Below the pieces are notes generated by a model. The model was not told the DNA's origin. It did not search any database and was given only the letters and a program-made list of their open reading frames with translations. Shown here piece by piece: positions 1 to 5,055 of a DNA stretch of 5,055 nucleotides. The DNA comes from Gemmatimonadota bacterium (lineage in GTDB: Bacteria > Gemmatimonadota > Gemmatimonadetes > Gemmatimonadales > GWC2-71-9). Every line of letters begins with the position of its first letter. Within the stretch, counting starts at the first letter, position 1. A program made the translations under genes and the position numbers. The stretch lies in contig QHUD01000223.1 in assembly GCA_003221085.1 (NCBI GenBank), positions 1-5,055 of the forward strand. The letters run 5' to 3'.

Positions 1-408
<408 letters not shown>

Positions 409-583
409 TTGGAAGAATCCGAACAGCTCATGCGAACGACTGCGTTTCGTATGTCGTCCGTATATCACGTCAGAGTCAAACCCTCGCGACGCGCGTCTGA
501 CCGCGCGCCGTTCAAACGGGTCCGCACTCCACACGCTCAACCATCAGTTCTCAAAGAGCCGCGCGCCAAAAGTTCTTGCGCAT
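409..583 (-). other. rrn operon leader
   Basis: Transcribed leader between the predicted rrn promoter and mature 16S, about 175 nt long. It contains a boxA-like element and a short GC hairpin (CGCGCG at 490-495 pairing with CGCGCG at 502-507). One strand of the 16S processing stem should lie next to 408, but its partner is beyond the window so it cannot be checked. The far boundary depends on the predicted start of transcription and is approximate. I see no protein-coding gene here; the short reading frames on both strands have no recognisable domain. Confidence 0.65.
551..560 (-). promoter_or_regulatory. boxA-like rRNA antitermination element
   Basis: The minus strand reads GGCTCTTTGA, close to the bacterial boxA core TGCTCTTTAACA. 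It sits about 25 nt downstream of the predicted transcription start and 140 nt before 16S, which is where an rrn leader boxA belongs. In known systems boxA RNA recruits NusB/NusE so that the untranslated rRNA transcript escapes Rho. The match is partial, so the role rests on sequence plus position. Confidence 0.6.
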
Positions 584-589
584 CCGCCA

Positions 590-619
590 ATACTAGCCGG
601 TGTTCCCGACCCGAGTCAA
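590..619 (-). promoter_or_regulatory. Predicted sigma70-type rrn promoter
   Basis: On the minus strand a -35 box TTGACT (614-619) and a -10 box TAGTAT (590-595) are separated by 18 bp. Each box matches consensus at four or five of six positions, and they lie just upstream of the boxA-like element and 16S. Transcription would start near 583. No second promoter of similar quality is visible; a TTGACT at 474-479 has no convincing -10 at suitable spacing. Confidence 0.65.
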
Positions 620-706
620 GGGGGTCTGCCACTTGAAGATACGGGCCCTCCCCCGCCCGCTCCACCACCCCCACCCAAATGGATTGCTAGCTCTCGCCCA
701 CGGCGC

Positions 707-1012
707 ATGTCAGATTTGCCCCCCATGGAGCTCTCGCACGCCGATCGCCGCCTGCCCACCGATCGCCGCATCACGGCGGACCGCCGCCGGGTCGTGACCG
801 TGGTCGTGCAAGAACGCCGCTCCGGCGCGGAACGTCGCGCGCAACCCGAGCGACGCGCGCCCGAGAGCGCCGGCGAGCACATCCGCAACGCCCTGCAACT
901 CCTCACCAACGTCGCCGAGTCGGGCACCCTCGACGAAGAGAGCTTGCGAGATTTGGATGCGGCGATGTTCCGACTGCGGTTTGCGCTGGACCGACTCGAG
1001 GCGCGCGGCTAA
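707..1012 (+). CDS. Small protein with six periodic [DE]RR motifs, function unknown
   Basis: A 101-residue protein with no family I can name. The N-terminal half carries six acidic-Arg-Arg triplets in two sets of three. They start at residues 13, 19 and 25 and at 36, 42 and 48, so the spacing inside each set is exactly six residues; a short valine-rich strand (29-34) lies between the sets. Residues 54-101 look like one or two amphipathic helices rich in Leu, Glu, Asp and Arg. There is no signal peptide or membrane segment. Arg-rich repeats of this kind suggest binding of nucleic acid, phosphate or another protein, but that is inference. Part of the repeat is visible in the DNA: CCGATCGCCGC occurs at 741-751 and 759-769. 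No good ribosome binding site precedes the ATG, so the start is uncertain. It is the only plus-strand gene, divergent from the rrn promoter and convergent with the response regulator, leaving 13 bp between stop codons. Confidence 0.7.
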   Translation: MSDLPPMELSHADRRLPTDRRITADRRRVVTVVVQERRSGAERRAQPERRAPESAGEHIRNALQLLTNVAESGTLDEESLRDLDAAMFRLRFALDRLEARG

Positions 1013-1025
1013 ACCAAGCGAAGGC

Positions 1026-1469
1026 CTAGGGCGCGCCGCGGGCGGCCCTCCCGGGCGGCTCGGCAGGCGAGCCGGACGGAGCGCGCGGCACACCTTTCAG
1101 GATGTCTTCGACCTCACGCCACAACGTGTCCAGCGAGAGGGGCTTCAAGACGAAGCGCTCGGTCTCCATGAAGAGCGACAGGCTGCGCGGCTCGGGCAAG
1201 GGCTCCGACGCGATCAAGATGAACCGACCCCGCAGCTCGGGGCGCAGCATCAGGGCCTGACGCCACAGCCACAGGCCGCCGCGCTCCGGCATGTTGAGAT
1301 CGGTGATCACGGCGTCGAACGATCGCTCCTTTAACACCTGCAATGCTTCGACGTCGCCCGCGGCAGTCGTGACACGGCAACCGCGGCGCGTGAGCGAGCG
1401 CGCCAACGCCTCGCGCATCGCGGCGTTGTCGTCGACCATCAGAACTGAATACAACGCGGAGCCGGTCAT
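1026..1469 (-). CDS. Stand-alone response regulator receiver (REC) protein
   Basis: A 147-residue protein that is almost entirely one receiver domain of two-component signalling; a partner histidine kinase would phosphorylate it on aspartate. The domain covers about residues 5-125. The acidic pocket is D13/D14, the phospho-acceptor is D57 (in TDLNMP), the switch Ser is S88 (in IASEP) and the conserved Lys is K109 (in LKP). All key residues are present, so it should be active. No DNA-binding or enzymatic output domain follows, only a Pro/Ala/Gly-rich tail of about 20 residues. It may therefore act like CheY or Spo0F by binding a partner, or relay phosphate. No kinase gene is nearby. The ATG at 1469 places the first beta strand correctly, but no clear Shine-Dalgarno is seen. 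A 93-bp gap separates it from the upstream acetyltransferase, so it may have its own promoter. Confidence 0.9.
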   Translation of the reverse strand: MTGSALYSVLMVDDNAAMREALARSLTRRGCRVTTAAGDVEALQVLKERSFDAVITDLNMPERGGLWLWRQALMLRPELRGRFILIASEPLPEPRSLSLFMETERFVLKPLSLDTLWREVEDILKGVPRAPSGSPAEPPGRAARGAP

Positions 1470-1562
1470 CGTGCAGTCCGTGGGTGTACCCAGGTACCTG
1501 CAGTGTCGTTCCGGCGTCTGACGTTCGCAAGTGTTGCAAGGGTGCAGCAGAATCGTGCTGGT

Positions 1563-2003
1563 TTATTTCGCTTCGGGCGTCCCACGCTCCTTGACGTAGA
1601 CCGTGGTACCGGGAGGCCCACTGCCCCACGCCGTCATGCCAAGCTTGGTCGCGATCGAGCGCGCGCCGTCATTCCCGTCGCCAATGCAGGCAATGACGCG
1701 CTCGAGCTTCAGCGTATCGAATCCCCAGGCCATGACGAGCGCGCAAGCCTGCTTCGCCAGGCCCCGCCCTTGCGCCTCGGATCGCAAGGCACATAGCACC
1801 TCGAAATCCTTTCCTTCGAGTGCCTGAGATCTGACGAGCCCGGCGACTCCCAGACTCGTCTTCCCGTCGACGATCGCGAACAGGTGGTGGGGATTTTCCT
1901 CGTCGGGCAACGGGAGGGTACCGACAAATTCCCACACGTCGTCCTGCTGCTCGAGCGCGCTGAGCAGCTCGTCGTCGGATGGGGTGAGGGGTCGAAGCTC
2001 CAT
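1563..2003 (-). CDS. GNAT family N-acetyltransferase, RimJ/RimL-like
   Basis: A 146-residue protein of the GNAT fold, which moves an acetyl group from acetyl-CoA to an amine; the substrate here is unknown. It starts with MELRPLTPSD, typical of the Acetyltransf_3 (RimJ/RimL) branch. The acetyl-CoA pyrophosphate loop is QGRGLA at residues 78-83. The ERVIACI strand (101-107) is followed by N111 and the ATKLGM segment (118-123), matching the usual N...S...LEKLGF pattern with divergence. The family is often 165-190 residues, so this is a compact member, but both main motifs are there and I see no break. Its ATG lies 4 nt after the stop of the truncated haemoglobin gene, with no strong ribosome binding site, so translation may be coupled to that gene. 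The short spacing supports one operon. Confidence 0.88.
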   Translation of the reverse strand: MELRPLTPSDDELLSALEQQDDVWEFVGTLPLPDEENPHHLFAIVDGKTSLGVAGLVRSQALEGKDFEVLCALRSEAQGRGLAKQACALVMAWGFDTLKLERVIACIGDGNDGARSIATKLGMTAWGSGPPGTTVYVKERGTPEAK

Positions 2004-2007
2004 GCGC

Positions 2008-2358
2008 TCAGCCGCGGTCCGCGTCGTCGGGGATCCCGATCTCGTCCGCTGCCTCGAGCAACAGGCGCACCCATTGGGTGCGGTGGGGTTGCGTGAGTTG
2101 ACGGTCGAGATGGCGGGAGATCATGTGGGGATGCCCGCCGCGCTCCTTGGTGTAGAGCGTCGGCCCGCCCAGGACCTCGGCGACGAAGTGGGCCACGTGG
2201 CGCGGATGCTCCGCGTTCATGTGGGCGAAAAGCGGTGCGAGAACGCCATCCTGCCGGACCTTTCGATAAAAGGTGTCCATCAGACGCTCGATGGCGGGCA
2301 TCCCACCTATCCATTCGTAGAGCGTGGGCGGCGGCTTGGGCGGTGACTCCGCGGGCAC
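2008..2358 (-). CDS. Truncated haemoglobin, group II (GlbO-like)
   Basis: A 116-residue 2-over-2 globin that would bind haem and O2, NO or related ligands in the cytoplasm. Group II signatures are visible: LYEWIGG at 13-19, FY at 30-31 with Y31 as the likely B10 tyrosine, GGPTLYT at 64-70, GHP at 75-77, the proximal (F8) histidine H83 and the conserved G8 tryptophan W96. Length is near the usual 120-135. The start is a GTG at 2358, supported by a GGGAG ribosome binding site (2367-2371) 8 nt upstream. The first 11 residues are proline-rich and outside the globin fold. It is followed after 4 nt by the acetyltransferase gene, so the two are probably co-transcribed. Known relatives act in oxygen handling or NO/peroxide protection; which applies here cannot be read from the sequence. 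Confidence 0.92.
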   Translation of the reverse strand: MPAESPPKPPPTLYEWIGGMPAIERLMDTFYRKVRQDGVLAPLFAHMNAEHPRHVAHFVAEVLGGPTLYTKERGGHPHMISRHLDRQLTQPHRTQWVRLLLEAADEIGIPDDADRG

Positions 2359-2422
2359 GGTGGCGTCTCCCTAGTCTCTCGGCTTCCTGATCAAAGACAG
2401 TAGTAGGGCACGCATCTAGACC

Positions 2423-2833
2423 CTAGGTCCACAAGCTCACGATGATCGGTATCACCAAGAGCTTCACGAGCCAGTCGCCGGCATGGATCGCGGCCACTTT
2501 CCACGGGACGTTCTCCCACAGGACCGATCCTGTGAGCAGGATCAGCGGGAACCCGATCCACAAGAAGAGGCCGAAGTGCACCGCGCCCATCCAGCCCGTG
2601 ACGCCGAGCAGGGCCATGAGGCGCGCGATCACGTAGGCGAGGACGAGGCACCGCACCAACTCGATGAGGAGTTTCCCGGCGGGCATCTTCGCGCCGGCCA
2701 TCGCTGCGACGGGGTCCATACCCCGCAGCCGCATCCAGGGCTTGAAGAACAACAGCGGACTGTACCAGAGCCAGCCCAGCACGAACACGGCGACGGCTGC
2801 CGCGAGGACCGCCCAGTAGTTCACGCGCACCAT
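2423..2833 (-). CDS. DUF1761 family membrane protein
   Basis: A 136-residue integral membrane protein with about four predicted helices, near residues 6-28, 53-75, 81-104 and 113-134. The N-terminal pattern NYWAVL...VLGWLWYSPLLFFKPWM is characteristic of DUF1761, whose biochemical role is not known. The length fits the family and no truncation is seen. The start ATG at 2833 is preceded by AAAAGGTG (2838-2845) 4 nt away and AAAGGA (2845-2850) further up, giving a believable ribosome binding site. The tRNA-Arg gene ends only 34 nt before the start codon with no terminator between, so the mRNA may come from a joint transcript. A 64-bp gap separates its stop from the globin start. An overlapping reading frame starting 7 nt upstream lacks the family pattern and is a shadow. 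Confidence 0.9.
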   Translation of the reverse strand: MVRVNYWAVLAAAVAVFVLGWLWYSPLLFFKPWMRLRGMDPVAAMAGAKMPAGKLLIELVRCLVLAYVIARLMALLGVTGWMGAVHFGLFLWIGFPLILLTGSVLWENVPWKVAAIHAGDWLVKLLVIPIIVSLWT

Positions 2834-2867
2834 GGTTCACCTTTTCCTTTGTCGTGCAGTCTTCGAA

Positions 2868-2941
2868 TGCGCCCGGGAGGATTCGAACCTCCGACCAACA
2901 GCTTAGAAGGCTGCTGCTCTATCCACCTGAGCTACGGGCGC
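2868..2941 (-). tRNA. tRNA-Arg, anticodon TCT
   Basis: A complete cloverleaf can be read on the minus strand. The acceptor stem GCGCCCG (2935-2941) pairs perfectly with CGGGCGC (2869-2875). The D arm begins GCTCAGGTGGATAGAGC, the anticodon loop is CTTCTAA with anticodon TCT (reads AGA/AGG), and the T arm is GGAGG-TTCGAAT-CCTCC. The discriminator base is A at 2868 and is followed by TTC... rather than CCA, so CCA must be added by nucleotidyltransferase. The tyrosine recombinase lies 73 bp upstream of its 5' end and DUF1761 lies 34 nt downstream. No clear promoter is visible in the 73-bp gap. Confidence 0.97.
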
Positions 2942-2987
2942 GCGCTTGTGCGGCAACAACTTACGGCGCAGTGCTTCATCGCGCTTC

Positions 2988-3011
2988 CAAACAGTGCCAC
3001 AAACAGTGCCA
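2988..3011. repeat. Perfect 12-bp tandem repeat, possible recombinase site
   Basis: CAAACAGTGCCA occurs twice head to tail (2988-2999 and 3000-3011), with a third partial copy CAGTGC at 2969-2974. It fills the short gap between the recombinase stop codon and the tRNA-Arg 5' end. Short direct repeats at such a place are often arm-type or core binding sites for the recombinase; that role is inferred from position. It overlaps no gene. Confidence 0.75.
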
Positions 3012-3014
3012 AAC

Positions 3015-4229
3015 TTAATCCTTCCCTGCCCCGAGGCGCAGGGCTGCGAGCTGCTCCTTCAAGACCTTCTTGTGCTGCTGCACGCGATACTCCACCACTT
3101 TCGCGCGATGCCGCACCGTGCCCAAGTGCCCGTATATCCGCTTGACCAGCGCTTCGCTTCCATGGCCAAGCTCCCGACTCACCGTGAAGATGGACACAGG
3201 TGCCCCATGGTCCATCGTCTGCAGCCGAGCGCTCGCATACGAGTGCCGGAAGATCTTGGGCGTGAGCTCACCCGCCTTCCAACCCGCTCGCACCGCGACG
3301 GCGTCGAGCAGCTTCCGAAAATCTGTCAGCATCGTCTCCGCACCGGTCCTGAACGACGGGAATAGGAGGCGGGCCGGCGGCCGGTCGCCGAAGACATAGG
3401 GTCGGAGGATCTGCTCGAGCTGCGGCCACAGCGGCACCACGCGGTGCGAGCCCGTGGTCTTCAACCGCCGCCACTGGTTCTCCCGGAACGTGACCGTCTT
3501 ACGGTCGAAGCTGACATCGTCCATCTCCAGCCCCAGCACTTCCGCCCGTCGGCCGCCTGTGAGCAGGAAGGCCGCGATGAGCGGATACGCGAACGGCATC
3601 CCGAGGTCGGCGCGCGTCGGCCGGTAGCGCCGTGCAGCCTCAAGTAGCAGCGCGCCGTGGTGCACCTCGAGCCAGCGCGCCTCCTCGCGGCGCGCGCTCG
3701 GTTTCTCAAGCAACGCCGCGACGGGGTTGTATCCTGGGACGACCCTACCCTCGCTCTGCGCGCGCCGGAACAGGTTTGACAGCGTGAAGATGACGTGGCG
3801 CTGACTGCTCCCGCTCAATCCCTCGGCCGCGAGGCGACCAAGCCACTGGCGAACGTCCGCCGTGGTGATCGTGGAGAGCTCGCGCTCACCGCCGAACTCC
3901 GAAACCGCACGTTTCAAGTGACGTTCGCACTGCACCAGCCAAGCCTCGGTCGACTTTCCGCCCTTCGCTTTCGCCATCAAGTGCTCTGCCGCGAAGGCCG
4001 CTAACGCCGCGGGCTGGGGCAGTCCGGCAGCGCCGCGCAGGCGAGCCTCTCGGAGCGCCGCTGCACGCTTCTCGAACAATACGTCTGCCAGTTCGGGATC
4101 CGTGACGCCGCGCTTGGTGCCCGGCAAGCACAGCGCTTCGCGACTGCCGCCGAGGAACCTGAAGTCTCCGTACGCGCGGGAGGCTCCACCCTGCTCGCGC
4201 CAGATTATGGGGCTGCGTGATCGTTTCAT
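3015..4229 (-). CDS. Tyrosine recombinase / phage-type integrase
   Basis: A 404-residue site-specific recombinase that cuts and rejoins DNA through a covalent phosphotyrosine. An N-terminal arm region (about 1-65) precedes the core-binding SAM-like domain (about 75-160) and the catalytic domain (about 185-385). Catalytic residues are R227 in TGGR, K257 in LKTTGSHR, K325 and R328 in TPKIFRH, H356 in LGH and nucleophile Y366 in RIYGHL. The first residue of the second box, usually His, is Lys here, a minority variant that need not abolish activity. The ATG at 4229 has a strong GAGGAGGAG ribosome binding site (4234-4242) with its GGAGG core 6 nt away. The reading frame stays open for 31 more codons upstream, but that extension overlaps the upstream gene region and has no binding site. 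A TATAGT at 4281-4286 on the minus strand could be a -10 box of its own promoter, without a clear -35. Confidence 0.95.
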   Translation of the reverse strand: MKRSRSPIIWREQGGASRAYGDFRFLGGSREALCLPGTKRGVTDPELADVLFEKRAAALREARLRGAAGLPQPAALAAFAAEHLMAKAKGGKSTEAWLVQCERHLKRAVSEFGGERELSTITTADVRQWLGRLAAEGLSGSSQRHVIFTLSNLFRRAQSEGRVVPGYNPVAALLEKPSARREEARWLEVHHGALLLEAARRYRPTRADLGMPFAYPLIAAFLLTGGRRAEVLGLEMDDVSFDRKTVTFRENQWRRLKTTGSHRVVPLWPQLEQILRPYVFGDRPPARLLFPSFRTGAETMLTDFRKLLDAVAVRAGWKAGELTPKIFRHSYASARLQTMDHGAPVSIFTVSRELGHGSEALVKRIYGHLGTVRHRAKVVEYRVQQHKKVLKEQLAALRLGAGKD

Positions 4230-4294
4230 GTGTCTCCTCCTCGGGTGCCTACGCGTGGACGCTGCAAGCTTGTTATGCGAACTATAGCGCGCAA

Positions 4295-4657
4295 TCACTT
4301 GGCGGTCCGCACCGCGCGCCACGCGCTGAGTCTAACGAGCGGCTCCTGAGGTTGTCGACGCTGCCGAGCGACGAAGGCGTTCACCGCCGCCTCCGGGATC
4401 CGCCAGTCGCGACCGTTGAGCTTGTAGGCGCCCTCGAAGCGTCCCTGCTCGCACCAGTCGCGGATCGTGCTCGGGCTACGGTGGAAGCGCCCGGCCAGTT
4501 CAGGCACCGTGAGTTCGGGCGGCGCATTAGCGTGGTCCGACCGGTCCCCGCTCTCCGCGGCAGCAAGGTCAAGGAGCGCGTCCCGGGTGAGCGTCAGCGA
4601 GCCACCAGGCGGGAGACGCTCGGCCAGCTCGCGGAGGCGGTCAGTAACGCTTTTCAC
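4295..4657 (-). CDS. Excisionase-like helix-turn-helix DNA-binding protein
   Basis: A small protein (120 residues from the chosen start) with a MerR/Xis-type winged HTH (HTH_17) at about residues 48-97. The pattern is LTVPELAGRFHRSPSTIRDW, then a short wing ending in WRIPEAAVNAF. Proteins like this bind the attachment region and steer the recombinase towards excision, or repress the element's promoters. The first ~45 residues are a charged helix and linker with no recognised domain. I chose the GTG at 4657 because GGAGG (4663-4667) lies 5 nt upstream. A TTG at 4681 would add 8 residues but has no properly spaced ribosome binding site. It is 65 bp upstream of the recombinase gene on the same strand, the usual xis-int order. 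Whether it is a true directionality factor is inferred from context. Confidence 0.85.
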   Translation of the reverse strand: MKSVTDRLRELAERLPPGGSLTLTRDALLDLAAAESGDRSDHANAPPELTVPELAGRFHRSPSTIRDWCEQGRFEGAYKLNGRDWRIPEAAVNAFVARQRRQPQEPLVRLSAWRAVRTAK

Positions 4658-5055
4658 GTCCCCCTCCGGGCTCTCAGGCAACCTTGCGAACGGGGAACGG
4701 TGTAGCGGACTTGGGTCAGATCGGGGGCGGGGTGGCGTCGCATGTGAGTTACGGGCCTCCGGGGCAGCGGGGCGGCATTGAGATAGATCCCCTCACTTAT
4801 AAGTAGTCCCCGAAGGGGGCGAGCGTGTCAACGCGGCCGTCCAGGGGGCGTGGCCGGGGATGAGTGGGTATTCCGCAGCGGGCTCTGGCCCCTTGAGCGC
4901 CCGCAGGGCGCGAATGGGGCGGCCTGGCGAGATATCGAAGTGCGCGTGCACCAGCACGCGCACCGATATCTCGCCACTTGCTTGCACAAGCGAAAGCACC
5001 ACGTGCCCTCGTGCAGGAGGTCGCTGAGCACAGGTTTCGCGGGACTCGAAACCAA
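4658..5055. other. About 400 bp without a confident gene; structured DNA
   Basis: No protein family is recognisable here. One minus-strand frame is open from the window edge to a TGA at 4793 (about 87 codons, with a possible GTG start at 5002). It could be the tail of a gene starting beyond the window, but it has no domain I know and is crossed by a near-perfect 52-nt hairpin, so I do not call it. Other visible structure: a 10-bp palindrome ACTTATAAGT (4795-4804), CCCC-GAA-GGGG (4808-4818), a hairpin GCGCCC-gca-GGGCGC (4897-4911) and GCTTG-ca-CAAGC (4980-4991). A TTGACA on the minus strand (4826-4831) is followed by AT-rich TACTTATAAG at longer than ideal spacing, so a promoter for the HTH and recombinase genes is only possible. 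Confidence 0.5.
4925..4976. repeat. Long near-perfect inverted repeat (23-bp hairpin)
   Basis: TGGCGAGATATCG (4925-4937) is the exact reverse complement of 4964-4976, and GTGCGCGTGC (4940-4949) of 4954-4963. The arms are interrupted only by a two-base AA bulge (4938-4939) and joined by an ACCA loop. That gives 23 base pairs in 52 nt. No T-tract follows on either strand, so it is not an ordinary intrinsic terminator. It could be a REP-like dispersed repeat, a recombination or replication structure of the element, or part of a structured RNA. Confidence 0.85.

Larger units (their letters stand above)
2942..5055. mobile_element. Probable end of a tRNA-associated integrated element
   Basis: A tyrosine recombinase and an excisionase-like HTH protein sit in tandem next to tRNA-Arg, the usual signature of a prophage, ICE or genomic island end. 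The left boundary is assumed to lie at or in the tRNA; the right end is not in the window. I found no copy of part of the tRNA elsewhere in the window that would mark the other attachment site. No structural phage, conjugation or cargo gene is visible, so the type of element cannot be told, and a decayed remnant is possible. Confidence 0.5.

Noticed and set aside
474..479. Second TTGACT in the rrn leader as a P2 promoter
   Set aside because: No hexamer at 16-19 bp spacing resembles a -10 box; the TATAC nearby is too close.
710..1093. A 127-codon minus-strand open frame opposite the [DE]RR gene
   Set aside because: No domain, overlaps the end of the response regulator gene, and the plus-strand frame shows periodic protein structure.
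1709..2314. A 201-codon minus-strand open frame
   Set aside because: Out-of-frame shadow of the globin and acetyltransferase genes, both of which have clear family motifs in another frame.
2483..3145. A 220-codon plus-strand open frame
   Set aside because: It crosses DUF1761, the tRNA and the end of the integrase in antisense; its GFEPPTNSLE-like stretch is the translated complement of a tRNA.
4230..4322. 31-residue N-terminal extension of the integrase
   Set aside because: The ATG at 4229 has a strong, well spaced ribosome binding site, and the extension would overlap the HTH gene.
4793..5002. 69-codon minus-strand open frame
   Set aside because: No recognisable domain, no clear ribosome binding site, and it is crossed by a near-perfect hairpin; described in the region entry, not called as a gene.
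5035..5055. T-arm-like GGTTTCGAGTCC on the minus strand at the window edge, possibly a second tRNA
   Set aside because: The bases flanking the loop do not pair as a T stem (position 53 would be T against C61), and no further tRNA structure is in the window.

Overview
The window looks like a piece of a GC-rich bacterial chromosome. The left end is the 5' part of a 16S rRNA gene on the minus strand, running off the window edge. Its recognisable signatures are the 27F primer site and the GGGAGGCAGCAG region, both read on the minus strand. The overall pattern (TrHb2-type globin, DRR-rich small protein, N-terminal style of the integrase) and the 16S sequence made me think of Gemmatimonadota. That is recollection, not a computed placement, and an actinobacterium-like or other GC-rich lineage cannot be excluded by eye.

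Layout, left to right. Positions 1-408 hold the start of 16S rRNA (minus). Positions 409-619 hold its leader, with a boxA-like antitermination element and a good sigma70-type promoter. Next is a small plus-strand gene (707-1012) encoding a protein with six regularly spaced [DE]RR motifs; it is transcribed divergently from the rRNA operon. Everything after that is on the minus strand: a stand-alone response-regulator receiver protein (1026-1469), a GNAT acetyltransferase (1563-2003) only 4 nt downstream of a truncated haemoglobin (2008-2358), a four-helix DUF1761 membrane protein (2423-2833), a tRNA-Arg with anticodon TCT (2868-2941), a tyrosine recombinase (3015-4229) and a small excisionase-like HTH protein (4295-4657). 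The last ~400 bases hold no gene I trust, but include a striking 23-bp hairpin.

How the parts fit. The tRNA, recombinase and HTH protein look like the boundary of an integrated element that continues to the right beyond the window. The genes left of the tRNA look like ordinary chromosomal housekeeping or stress genes. Two points are unusual. The recombinase lies on the 5' side of the tRNA rather than the usual 3' side, with a perfect 12-bp tandem repeat in the short gap between them. The tRNA is followed after only 34 nt by the DUF1761 start codon, so the two may share a transcript. I did not find a clearly new multi-gene system; the best candidates for something undescribed are the [DE]RR-repeat protein, the tRNA/integrase junction and the large hairpin.
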